From a virus: DNA of 55,041 nt. The first letter of the stretch is position 1. Every line of letters starts with the position of its first letter. The position numbers and the translations under genes are program-made. The notes beneath the pieces are model-generated. The model saw nothing but the letters and a program-made list of their open reading frames with translations. It had not been told where the DNA came from and ran no database searches. The stretch lies in the IMG/VR virus record IMGVR_UViG_3300045049_000313, positions 1 to 55,041 of that record; one strand, 5' to 3'. Shown here piece by piece: positions 36,160 through 43,740 of this stretch.

Positions 36160-36870
36160 ATGAATTGGCAGGATATAACATTATCAAAGTACCAGCAGCT
36201 TGAAAAAATTAATAATCAACCAATATCAGAAATTGATAAAGTACTTTTTTCGGCATGCGTGATATTTGATAAAACGGAATATGAGTTAGATAATATGGTG
36301 CCAAAGAAAGTATTGAAGTATACCAAACAAATAAGTAAGATATTCAGCGCCCCATTCCCGGAAAAGCATTTCGAAAAGATAGGCCGATATTTTATCACCT
36401 ATGACATTTCGAAAATAACATTTGGGCAATACATCGAGCTTGCATTCTTTCTGTCAAACAAACCGTTGCAGAATGCTCATTATATTTTAGCGACGATGAG
36501 TAATGCGTGGTTAAGAAAAAATAAAGCGAAAGACCACAGAAGGAAGGCAAGCTATTTTTTAATCCAGCCTGTCACCAAAATCACAGGTAGTTTGAAAGTG
36601 ATAATCGAAAATTTCACTGGGTTCAATAATGAATATAAAGATCTTTTCGGGCTTGACAAAGAAGTATCGGGTGATACACAGGAAGATCGCTTTAATAAGC
36701 GATATGGTTGGATATATTCGGCTTCCAAGGTGGCTGAGTACGAACGCATAACCCTTGACGAAGCCTTTGGCCTGCCAATAAGACAAGCCCTTAACGATCT
36801 AATGTACCTGAAGGCGAAAGACAAATACGAATACGAGCAATTTAAAAAGCACAATAAAACAACCGTATAA
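36160..36870 (+). CDS. Tail assembly chaperone-like protein
   Basis: A 236-residue protein immediately upstream of the tape measure gene, the place of tail assembly chaperones in siphophages. ITLSKYQQLEKINNQPISEI, then FSACVIFDKTEYELDNMVPK and ITFGQYIELAFFLSNKPLQN, give an all-helical fold with YGWIYSASKVAEYERITLDE and the segment LRQALNDLMYLKAKDKYEYE at the end. I recall similar proteins in this location in Bacteroidetes phages. No frameshift product is evident. It overlaps the tape measure ATG by one base. Confidence 0.65.
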   Translation: MNWQDITLSKYQQLEKINNQPISEIDKVLFSACVIFDKTEYELDNMVPKKVLKYTKQISKIFSAPFPEKHFEKIGRYFITYDISKITFGQYIELAFFLSNKPLQNAHYILATMSNAWLRKNKAKDHRRKASYFLIQPVTKITGSLKVIIENFTGFNNEYKDLFGLDKEVSGDTQEDRFNKRYGWIYSASKVAEYERITLDEAFGLPIRQALNDLMYLKAKDKYEYEQFKKHNKTTV

Positions 36871-39086
36871 TGTCGGATACTCAAATAATAGCAGCGCAGT
36901 TAACGGCGAATATGGATGATGCCGTAAAAAATGTGCTTAAGCTAAAAGGGACTGTAGCTGATCTAAGGAAAGAGTTTAAGAACGCGCAGGCCGGTTCAGA
37001 TGAACAAGTGGCAGCATTAAAAAAGCTACAGACCGCGGAGGCCGATTTAGCGAAAGCACAAAATCAGCTAAATAACGCCAACAAAGGAACAAGCGAGCAT
37101 TTCGCAAAAATAAAGGAGGGGCTCGGTCAATTGCCGGGCGCAGCAGGTGAGGCAGGGGAGGGGGTAAGTAAGTTACATGCCAAGTTTAATGCACTTCTTG
37201 CTAACCCAATTGTGCTAATTATTACCGCTATCGTAGCAGCTCTTGCATTGCTCTATAAAGCATTTACCAATACGTTTGAAGGAGCGGAAAAAGTGGAACA
37301 GATATTTGCCGGAGTAAAAGCTGCTGCACAATCGTTGCTGGACAATCTTGGGAAAATAGGCAGTGCGATCGTTAAGTTTTTCACATTCGACTTCAGCGGT
37401 GCCGTTAAGGAAATCAAAGGCGTTGCCCAATCCGCTGCGGATGCATTTAACGCGATGGCAAAGTTAACCAAGCAGGCGCAGGAACTTCATCGCGAACAAC
37501 TGGCTAACGACCTCGACCAGGCTGAAAGGCAAAAGAAACTGGCTATACTTCGAGAGCAATCTACCGATGAAACTGTCCCTCTTGCAGAACGTAAAAAGGC
37601 ATTGCTTGAACTCCGGGAAGAGGCCGAAAAAAATGCCAAAGAAGACATTGACCTTGCAAAACGGACAGCCGAAAATAAGATAGCGCAGCTAACTTTAGAA
37701 AAAGATGGGGCTCGAAAGAATCAGGATGAAATCAATAAAATCAAGATTGAGCAGATAAATGTAGAAACGGAAAACGCAAACGAGCTTCGCCGCATAAATA
37801 AGCAGATAACCGCTGCAGAAAAGCAGGAGCTTGCAGAACGCAAAGAGGCTGCGAGAAAGGCAGCAGAGGAAGCCAAGAAAGCACGGGAGCAATTGATCGA
37901 GTTCACCAATAAACTCACCAAACTGGAGCAGGAAAACGAATTGGCTACTATAAAGGACAGCTACCAGAAGGAACTAAAAGCCCTGCAAAACCGGATCGAC
38001 GATGAGAAACGGGCCAATCAGGTAGCATTTCAGGAAAAGAAAATTACCCGTGATCAGCTCAATCAACTCAACGCTGCCCTTGACATACAGGCGAATCTTC
38101 AGCGCGACGCAATAACTGATAAGCATAATAAAGAGGTTGAGAAAAAAGAAGCTGATTTTCAAAAAGAATTAAATGGAATTCTCGCTAAAACAAAACTTGA
38201 TGGAGTAATTGACACGCGTAAAAACGAACTCCTTCAATTAGAGATAGGGTATCAGGAAAAACTTGCACAGGCGATCGAACATTACAAGGATGACAGCGCA
38301 AAACTCGAAGCCATCAAGAAAGCATTGGAAGAACAATATCGCGCCGACAGACAAAAGGCAGAGGACAAATTTAAGAAGGAAGACGAAAAGAAAGCTTTTG
38401 AACTGGAAGAACAGCGACTTAAAGGTGTAATTGATAAAAAGAACTTTGACTTCGATCTAAAGCAGCAGGCAGTTGATCAGGAGCAGGCATTAGTGCAAAA
38501 GGCATTTGATGATAAAGTTATTACTGAGCAGGAATACAACACCAAGATAGCGGCGCTTGCCGAAGCTCGCAAAAATATACGTGACCAGGAACGAGCCCAT
38601 AATCAGGCCGTAGGAAACGCGATAGCAAGTACTTTCGGAACTATCGCTGAGATTGCCGGGAAGCAAACCGTCTTAGGCAAGGCGCTTTCTATCGCTCAAA
38701 CTACTATTCAAACTTATCAGTCCGCTGTAGGCGCCTACCGAGGAATGGTAACGACTATACCCGGCCCCATTGGTATTACGCTTGGCATTGCTGCGGCGGC
38801 CGGCGCCCTGAAAACAGGTTTGGATGCAGTGAAAAAGATAATTGCTACTAAGATACCTGGCACTGCAGATGCGGGCGGTTCAGCGCCTACAGCGCTCGTA
38901 ACGCCCGCGGCACCCGTGGCGCCAACCCAAACCTCTACACAAATCGATCAACAAAGCATTAACGACATTGGTAACGCCGCGGCTGGTGGCGTTAACGCAG
39001 TTCGTGCATATGTGGTAGAAAGCGATAGTTCTAACGCAGCAAACCGAGCGGCACGATTGGCAGGCGCAGCGGTTCTGGGACATTAA
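36870..39086 (+). CDS. Tail tape measure protein
   Basis: A 738-residue protein with coiled coils at about 15-75 (RKEFKNAQAGSDEQVAALKK), a glycine/alanine stretch, a hydrophobic helix (NPIVLIITAIVAALALLYKA, about 108-127) and very long charged helices (about 200-520: ERQKKLAILREQSTDETVPL, then KLEQENELATIKDSYQKELK). The C-terminal part holds hydrophobic Gly/Ala-rich segments (IGITLGIAAAAGALKTGLDA). At the usual 1.5 angstrom per residue, its length predicts a tail of about 110 nm. It measures tail length and exits into the host envelope at infection. The last bases overlap the converging lipoprotein gene by four bases. Confidence 0.85.
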   Translation: MSDTQIIAAQLTANMDDAVKNVLKLKGTVADLRKEFKNAQAGSDEQVAALKKLQTAEADLAKAQNQLNNANKGTSEHFAKIKEGLGQLPGAAGEAGEGVSKLHAKFNALLANPIVLIITAIVAALALLYKAFTNTFEGAEKVEQIFAGVKAAAQSLLDNLGKIGSAIVKFFTFDFSGAVKEIKGVAQSAADAFNAMAKLTKQAQELHREQLANDLDQAERQKKLAILREQSTDETVPLAERKKALLELREEAEKNAKEDIDLAKRTAENKIAQLTLEKDGARKNQDEINKIKIEQINVETENANELRRINKQITAAEKQELAERKEAARKAAEEAKKAREQLIEFTNKLTKLEQENELATIKDSYQKELKALQNRIDDEKRANQVAFQEKKITRDQLNQLNAALDIQANLQRDAITDKHNKEVEKKEADFQKELNGILAKTKLDGVIDTRKNELLQLEIGYQEKLAQAIEHYKDDSAKLEAIKKALEEQYRADRQKAEDKFKKEDEKKAFELEEQRLKGVIDKKNFDFDLKQQAVDQEQALVQKAFDDKVITEQEYNTKIAALAEARKNIRDQERAHNQAVGNAIASTFGTIAEIAGKQTVLGKALSIAQTTIQTYQSAVGAYRGMVTTIPGPIGITLGIAAAAGALKTGLDAVKKIIATKIPGTADAGGSAPTALVTPAAPVAPTQTSTQIDQQSINDIGNAAAGGVNAVRAYVVESDSSNAANRAARLAGAAVLGH

Positions 39087-39454
39087 TTAATAGTGAATGT
39101 TGCGTTATAAACACTGCTGTTATCTGTCATTAAAAAGGATGAAATATATTCCGTTTTGCCCGGCAGTAAAGGGTATGAGTTATAAAAATCGATTAACGTG
39201 TATGTCCCGGTTTTCGGTCTTAATATAGCTGCAGGGATGCCGCCTGCTTTAAGATAAATATAAAACCCCGCAACAACGTTAGTATCAGGAATATTTAAAG
39301 TGATAGTGAATTGGGGATGTGTTACGCTTCCTGTGACTGCTGTAGAAGCTGAAATGCTGGTCACAGTCGGAGGGTTGGTTGGGCCCGGCGCCTCGTGATT
39401 TTTTTTGCAGGAAAGCGAAAATATGAGCAGTCCAATAGCGAATACCTTTTTCAT
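39083..39454 (-). CDS. Leftward lipoprotein (candidate moron)
   Basis: A 123-residue protein with a lipoprotein signal: MKKVFAIGLLIFSLSCKK, lipobox with Cys16 as the lipidated residue. The mature part is PGPTNPPTVTSISASTAV, a short Pro/Thr-rich linker, then an Ig- or fibronectin-like beta domain (HPQFTITLNIPDTNVVAGFY and AFTEYISSFLMT-like GKTEYISSFLMTDNSSVYNA). It is transcribed against the surrounding late genes, has its own leftward promoter candidate and converges on the tape measure gene. That is the classical moron layout for a gene expressed from the prophage, here likely a surface protein of the lysogen. No function is proven; the name lipoprotein rests on the signal. Confidence 0.75.
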   Translation of the reverse strand: MKKVFAIGLLIFSLSCKKNHEAPGPTNPPTVTSISASTAVTGSVTHPQFTITLNIPDTNVVAGFYIYLKAGGIPAAILRPKTGTYTLIDFYNSYPLLPGKTEYISSFLMTDNSSVYNATFTIN

Positions 39455-39472
39455 ATAGCGTGTGGTTTATAC

Positions 39473-39504
39473 CGAAAATACTGAATAAGTATAAATGTAA
39501 CAAA
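39473..39504 (-). promoter_or_regulatory. Candidate leftward promoter for the lipoprotein gene
   Basis: On the minus strand TTTG (39501-39504) is followed by 20 bases and then TATTTTCG (39473-39480), a one-mismatch -7 box. The start point would be about 12 bases before the lipoprotein ATG at 39454. Confidence 0.55.
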
Positions 39505-39569
39505 TAGGCTAGTAAACGTACAAAATCCCTTTAAATGAAACAATTGCGCATGGTCAATTAATCGTCAGT

Positions 39570-39986
39570 TTATAACGGTTGCTGATATTTGTCATAATTC
39601 AATTGGTGGGTTATTTTTCGACCTGTAGAACCGAAGCTTCCCTTTTTCCCGCCAACACCACCAGCATTGCAGTTCAATAACTTATATCCTTCATCAGACA
39701 ATTTCTTAATATAAAATTTCTCCCATTCAGTTAAAATCTTTTGGTCCACTTCTTCTTTCATTTCCATAACAAGATAGTAACGATGATTTTTACGGCCATG
39801 CCGAACCATCGAACTCGCCAGTAATGGATGTCGACCACCTGCTAATTTTTTGTGTTGTCTAATTCGTTCTTCAAGGTCAATTGACTGACCAATATAAATT
39901 TCTCCTATAGGGTTAACGATTGCGTATATCCCTGCTTCCGCATGCACGTATAAACCATCTCCGGTAAATTCTTTCGGTAGTTCCAT
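39570..39986 (-). CDS. GIY-YIG homing-type endonuclease
   Basis: A 138-residue nuclease. GIYAIVNPIGEIYIGQSI (about 19-36) is the GIY...YIG catalytic core, followed by DLEERIRQHKKLAGGRHP with the conserved Arg. MVRHGRKNHRYYLVMEMKEE and ILTEWEKFYIKKLSDEGYKL, with the catalytic Glu, close the domain. A short C-terminal NAGGVGGKKGSFGSTGRKIT tail may be a DNA-binding module (NUMOD-like). It lies opposite to the flanking late genes, between the lipoprotein and the capsid protease gene, and has its own TACTTTTG promoter box. It is probably a mobile homing gene. An inverted repeat marks its upstream side. Confidence 0.85.
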   Translation of the reverse strand: MELPKEFTGDGLYVHAEAGIYAIVNPIGEIYIGQSIDLEERIRQHKKLAGGRHPLLASSMVRHGRKNHRYYLVMEMKEEVDQKILTEWEKFYIKKLSDEGYKLLNCNAGGVGGKKGSFGSTGRKITHQLNYDKYQQPL

Positions 39987-40010
39987 GACTTAAAGATAGT
40001 CTAAATGAAA

Positions 40011-40047
40011 CAAAAGTAGCTGCTGCATATTTAATACATGCAGCTAC
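40011..40047 (-). promoter_or_regulatory. Promoter box and inverted repeat between nuclease and protease genes
   Basis: On the minus strand TACTTTTG (40011-40018) matches the -7 consensus and would serve the GIY-YIG gene. Overlapping it is an inverted repeat, GTAGCTGC (40016-40023) and GCAGCTAC (40040-40047). The second arm includes the start codon of the protease gene at 40038, so the structure could affect both genes. Confidence 0.5.
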
Positions 40048-40844
40048 AGGTTTATAAGGCCCGCATTGATCCAAATATTGACAGTGACTTAGAAGTCAAC
40101 TATATAGGTCTGGTTGACCGTCCGGCCATTGAGCGCAACTTTCAGGCTTTCAAGGCCCAGCAAAAAAAGACTGCTTTCATTCTCAATGAGGAAAAACGCA
40201 TTATCTCAGGCCCGGCAATGATCGCGGATATGCCTATCTATCGTAAGGATGATCAGCTGGGTGAGTACTACGTGGTATTCGACAAACCCGCCATTCAATC
40301 CATTGTCGAAAAATTCTCCGCGAAAGGTTACCTGAAGAATTTCAATTTATTCCATGATGCTCAGCAGAAAGTAAATGACGTAACCATTTTCAATTCATTC
40401 GTCAGTGATTCTACTCTCGGTATTGGTCCTATGGCCGGATTTGAAGATGTAGCCGATGGTAGCTGGTTCATATCGGCCAAAGTAAATAACCCTACGGTTT
40501 GGGAAGACGTGAAAGCCGGAACTATAAAAGGTTTCAGCGTTGAAGGATTATTCAATTACGTACCTGTCCCACAAAAGATGAGCTCAGCCAACGATCTCAC
40601 AATGGACGATGCCTGCTTCCTGGAAGAAACGATAAGCGAGTTTCAGGAGATTCTACAGTGTGCTGTGCTTGTACCTAAAGACTCTCGCCTTTTTGATTTT
40701 GCTCAGACACTTATCAAGACTCTCACAGATGAAATCCAGCAGATGAATGACTGGTTAGGGAAAGGGTATGTGCCCACGGGTTTCAGGTTGGAAAGGGCCA
40801 TGAAGAAAGTTGAGAGAATCATAAACGAAACAAAAATTGACTGA
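40038..40844 (+). CDS. XkdF-like prohead protease
   Basis: A 268-residue protein of the XkdF family of phage capsid proteases. IISGPAMIADMPIYRKDDQL is the family N-terminal signature, then GEYYVVFDKPAIQSIVEKFS, FNLFHDAQQKVN (with the catalytic His), FNSFVSDSTLGIGPMAGFED and VKAGTIKGFSVEGLFNY (catalytic Ser in FSVEG). It should cleave scaffold and capsid during maturation. Its ATG lies in an inverted repeat next to the GIY-YIG gene. It precedes the scaffold-like and capsid genes as expected in a head module. Confidence 0.85.
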   Translation: MQLQVYKARIDPNIDSDLEVNYIGLVDRPAIERNFQAFKAQQKKTAFILNEEKRIISGPAMIADMPIYRKDDQLGEYYVVFDKPAIQSIVEKFSAKGYLKNFNLFHDAQQKVNDVTIFNSFVSDSTLGIGPMAGFEDVADGSWFISAKVNNPTVWEDVKAGTIKGFSVEGLFNYVPVPQKMSSANDLTMDDACFLEETISEFQEILQCAVLVPKDSRLFDFAQTLIKTLTDEIQQMNDWLGKGYVPTGFRLERAMKKVERIINETKID

Positions 40845-40857
40845 AAATATTTAGAGT

Positions 40858-41712
40858 ATGACGCTTAAAGAACGTTTTTTAAAAATAAAGGCTGCGTTCG
40901 ATGGAACACCTCCTTTGCCGCCTGCTCCACCAGTACCACCGGCCGCGCCTGCAGCAACTACATCATGTGGTTATGCGGTCAATAACGGCTCACCGGTATA
41001 CGTAGATATTTCTGACGACGGTATGCCTGACATTGATGTGAATGATAAAGTGTATACCGATTCTGCAATGACTACACCGTATCCGGATGGAACTTATACT
41101 GTCACAGGTTCCAACTTTGTTTTCACCGTTACCGGTGGAGTTGTAGCAAGTGTGAATGATCCTGATGGCAAAGGGCCCGGTACACCTATCGATGATGGTA
41201 TGGCAAAGCCTCCTGCAGCACCACCTGCTCCGCCCACGCCTCCTGTACCTGCCGCAACACCGCCTCAGCCTGTTACGCTGGCTGAAATGACGCCCGAACA
41301 GATAACGGCCATGTATCAAAAGTTTTACACCGGCACACCCGAAGAACGTTTGGCCGCGGTTGAAATCATGGTGAAGGCGCTCATGGAATGCAACTTCGGT
41401 TACAAGATCCGTGAGGGCAATGAGAATCAGGCAATACAGGTTTATAAAGACACTGTAGGAACTCCCACTGCTCAAATTACCGCTATGCAAAGCGCGTTTG
41501 CGAAAATTGATGAACAGGCAAAAACAATCACAAAGCTTGAAGGAACAATCACCAGCCTGTTGGAATTAACGGGCCAGCTGGTTGAAATGCCGAACGACGA
41601 TCCGAAAACGCTTACGGGCGGGAAAAAGGAAAAGTTCGAAAGGACTTTGAAAAAGGAAAACGCTGTGCTGGGAATCGCTGCGGCACTCAAAGACATTAAA
41701 AAACAGAACTAA
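40858..41712 (+). CDS. Scaffold-like protein with proline linkers and a beta domain
   Basis: A 284-residue protein between protease and capsid, the place of a scaffold. Order: a short helix (LKERFLKIKAAFDG), a Pro/Ala linker (about 17-33), a small beta domain (CGYAVNNGSPVYVDISDDGM, then DGTYTVTGSNFVFTVTGGVV; about 37-102), a second Pro/Ala linker (about 113-140) and a helical scaffold part (MTPEQITAMYQKFYTG and IDEQAKTITKLEGTITSLLE). The DGTYTV...V.GG.V pattern is recurrent in scaffold proteins of Bacteroidetes phages. The acidic, coiled C-terminus should drive capsid assembly. Cleavage by the XkdF-like protease is expected. Confidence 0.7.
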   Translation: MTLKERFLKIKAAFDGTPPLPPAPPVPPAAPAATTSCGYAVNNGSPVYVDISDDGMPDIDVNDKVYTDSAMTTPYPDGTYTVTGSNFVFTVTGGVVASVNDPDGKGPGTPIDDGMAKPPAAPPAPPTPPVPAATPPQPVTLAEMTPEQITAMYQKFYTGTPEERLAAVEIMVKALMECNFGYKIREGNENQAIQVYKDTVGTPTAQITAMQSAFAKIDEQAKTITKLEGTITSLLELTGQLVEMPNDDPKTLTGGKKEKFERTLKKENAVLGIAAALKDIKKQN

Positions 41713-41745
41713 AAACAAGAATACTAACCCAATTAAAATATTCAT

Positions 41746-42729
41746 ATGGCCTTAGACGTATCAACCCTGGTGGATTATGTTATCGAAAACGAAGATTTGC
41801 TCATCGCGAAATCTTTATTCGGTGGCAAAACAGCCGACCTTATCCGTAGCGAAGGCACGGTTATGACCGGCGTAAAATTCGCCGAGCAGATTAATATTCT
41901 CGGAACCGATGCCATTTTCCAAAATGGCGCCGGTTGCACAAAGGTTTCCAGCGGTACAACTTCTATCACTCAACGTAAAGTAACTGTAGGTGAAATTGCA
42001 GTGGTGGAAGATATCTGCGTTAAAACGCTCAATAAAAAATACCTGAGCAAAAAGCTCGCCGCAGGCAGTATCCCGGAAGAACAACAGATCCCTTTCGAGC
42101 AGGAGTATACCGATCTCAAATCAGCTACTATTGCGAAACAATTGGAGATTGCGATATGGCAAGGCGATACCACAAGTGGTAACGCTAACCTTAGCCGCTT
42201 CGATGGTTACATCAAACTTATTGACGCAGCCGGTACAGCAATAGTTGCCAATCAGGCTCCATATATGGGAACAACGCCTCTTGCAACTGTTGCCGGCGGG
42301 ATCACCCTTTCAAATGTAAAGGCTGTCGTTAATTCAATGTGGCTGGCTTTGCCTGCTGACATTATGGGACAGGACGATATTCGCATCTTCTGCGGATGGG
42401 ATACATTCAACAAATTCATTAACGCATTCACTGATCAGAATCTGTTCAACTTCGCGCCTACGGGTAGCGAAGTGAGTGCAGCGAATGGCGTGGTTATTAT
42501 TCCGGGCACGAACTACAAGCTCACCGCCGTGCATGGTCTGGATGGCACCAGTCGCCTTTTTGCAATGCGCATGAGTAACATGTACGCGGGGGTGGATTTG
42601 GAAAACGAAGAAGAAAAGTGGGAGATCATGCAGGATCAGTTCAAAGATTACTTGCGCTTTAAAACTGAGTTCAAATACGGCGTTAACATCGCCTTCCCTG
42701 ACCAGGTGGTTTCCTTCAAATTAGTTTAA
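41746..42729 (+). CDS. Major capsid protein
   Basis: A 327-residue protein with the general HK97-fold arrangement: an N-terminal helix (LVDYVIENEDLLIAKSLFGG), a TVGEIAVVEDICVKTLNKKY segment (E-loop/P-domain boundary), TIAKQLEIAIWQGDTTSG (spine helix and loop) and a strongly folded A domain (ADIMGQDDIRIFCGWDTFNK, then GVVIIPGTNYKLTAVHGLDG). The end EKWEIMQDQFKDYLRFKTEF is typical of such capsids. The name rests on position, length and character; no single signature residue exists. It is followed by a GGCCGG/CCGGCC hairpin (42737-42755). Confidence 0.85.
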   Translation: MALDVSTLVDYVIENEDLLIAKSLFGGKTADLIRSEGTVMTGVKFAEQINILGTDAIFQNGAGCTKVSSGTTSITQRKVTVGEIAVVEDICVKTLNKKYLSKKLAAGSIPEEQQIPFEQEYTDLKSATIAKQLEIAIWQGDTTSGNANLSRFDGYIKLIDAAGTAIVANQAPYMGTTPLATVAGGITLSNVKAVVNSMWLALPADIMGQDDIRIFCGWDTFNKFINAFTDQNLFNFAPTGSEVSAANGVVIIPGTNYKLTAVHGLDGTSRLFAMRMSNMYAGVDLENEEEKWEIMQDQFKDYLRFKTEFKYGVNIAFPDQVVSFKLV

Positions 42730-42770
42730 TAACCGGGCCGGCTAATAACCGGCCTTAACCATATCATAGC

Positions 42771-43286
42771 ATGGCTAATTGCGCTTTAACACAGGATTAT
42801 TCGTTTGGCTGTGATACCGGTGTCGGTGGCACCAAAGAATGCTATCTGATCGAGCTGGAAAATATTGCGTCTTATACAGAGAGCAGTGGAACGCTCACGG
42901 CCATCACAAAGGTTTCTGGGAAAGTCTTCCGTAAGTATCAGCTTGTTCTGGAAACAGCCAACTTCGAGGAAGACATTCAAGGCAACCGTCAGAACGGGAC
43001 CTTATTCTATCCGCAAAAAGGAACGATCGTCATTAACAAGCAGAATGTCGCCGTGCGTAATGAAATTCTATTACTCGCCAAGAACAGGCTTGTTGTGGTT
43101 ATAAAAGATAACAACGACACTTACCGTCTATTTGGCCGGGAGTATGGATTGATGCTTCAGACAGGTAACGCCACAACCGGCGTAGCCTGGGGCGACAGAA
43201 ACGGGTATACATTGAACTTTACCGGTAATGAATTGGAGCTGGCCCCGTTCGTGAGTGCTTCAGTAATATCAACGTTACAAACCTAA
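42771..43286 (+). CDS. Structural protein, possible tail tube or head decoration
   Basis: A 171-residue beta-rich protein after the capsid gene. LIELENIASYTESSGTLTAI, KVFRKYQLVLETANFEEDIQ and GREYGLMLQTGNATTGVAWG, with a closing GYTLNFTGNELELAPFVS, fits the compact sandwich of tube or tail-sheath-like proteins in Bacteroidetes phages, where a strong KYxLxxxTAN/F pattern appears in tube proteins. It is the best tail-tube candidate in the window, though its position among head genes makes a decoration protein possible. Confidence 0.6.
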   Translation: MANCALTQDYSFGCDTGVGGTKECYLIELENIASYTESSGTLTAITKVSGKVFRKYQLVLETANFEEDIQGNRQNGTLFYPQKGTIVINKQNVAVRNEILLLAKNRLVVVIKDNNDTYRLFGREYGLMLQTGNATTGVAWGDRNGYTLNFTGNELELAPFVSASVISTLQT

Positions 43287-43308
43287 TCTTCATAAGAAAA
43301 ACTGGGGG

Positions 43309-43339
43309 AACCGCTTTTGGAAACAAAACGCGGTTTTTT
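43309..43339 (+). terminator. Terminator-like hairpin inside the head module
   Basis: AACCGC-TTTTG (43309-43319), loop GAAA, CAAAA then a bulged C and GCGGTT (43324-43335), followed by TTTTTTC. It sits 14 bases before ATG 43354, between two late genes that should be co-transcribed. Confidence 0.75.
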
Positions 43340-43353
43340 CTATTTATACCGTA

Positions 43354-43740
43354 ATGCTCGAATTTAAGCAAGATGATACGGCTGTAGAACTGATATTGAC
43401 ACTTACTGAATACGTGACAATACCGACGCCTTATTACCTGTTTGTGTTCACGCATGTCGTCACAAAAGATCAGGTAGTATTTGTGAAAGGTGAAATTGAT
43501 GATGAAAGTCTATACCCCGACAGGTTTAACGAATTCACGATTAACGCGGCTACTCTATTCGCAGGTAAGCAAACAGGTGAATGGCATTATGAAGTGTACC
43601 AACAGGATAATGGGAGCAATTTAAACCCGGCATTAACAAACGGACTGCTTGAAAGGGGAAAGTTAATGCTTGTCAGAACAACTGAGTTTGCATTCACTAT
43701 GTACAATCAGGCTCAAACTTTCAAAATGTACAATGGATAA
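43354..43740 (+). CDS. Hypothetical structural protein, 128 residues
   Basis: A beta-rich protein (AVELILTLTEYVTIPTPYYL, then YLFVFTHVVTKDQVVFVKGE and GEWHYEVYQQDNGSNLNPAL). The fold resembles small phage connector or decoration proteins; the sequence pattern FVFTHVVTKDQVVF recurs in Bacteroidetes phage structural modules. It overlaps the portal gene start by eight bases. The role within the virion is unknown. Confidence 0.6.
   Translation: MLEFKQDDTAVELILTLTEYVTIPTPYYLFVFTHVVTKDQVVFVKGEIDDESLYPDRFNEFTINAATLFAGKQTGEWHYEVYQQDNGSNLNPALTNGLLERGKLMLVRTTEFAFTMYNQAQTFKMYNG

Noticed and set aside
40990-41490. A 166-codon frame antisense to the scaffold-like gene
   Set aside because: The Arg/Cys-rich text is the expected reverse reading of Pro/Ala/Thr codons in the real gene.
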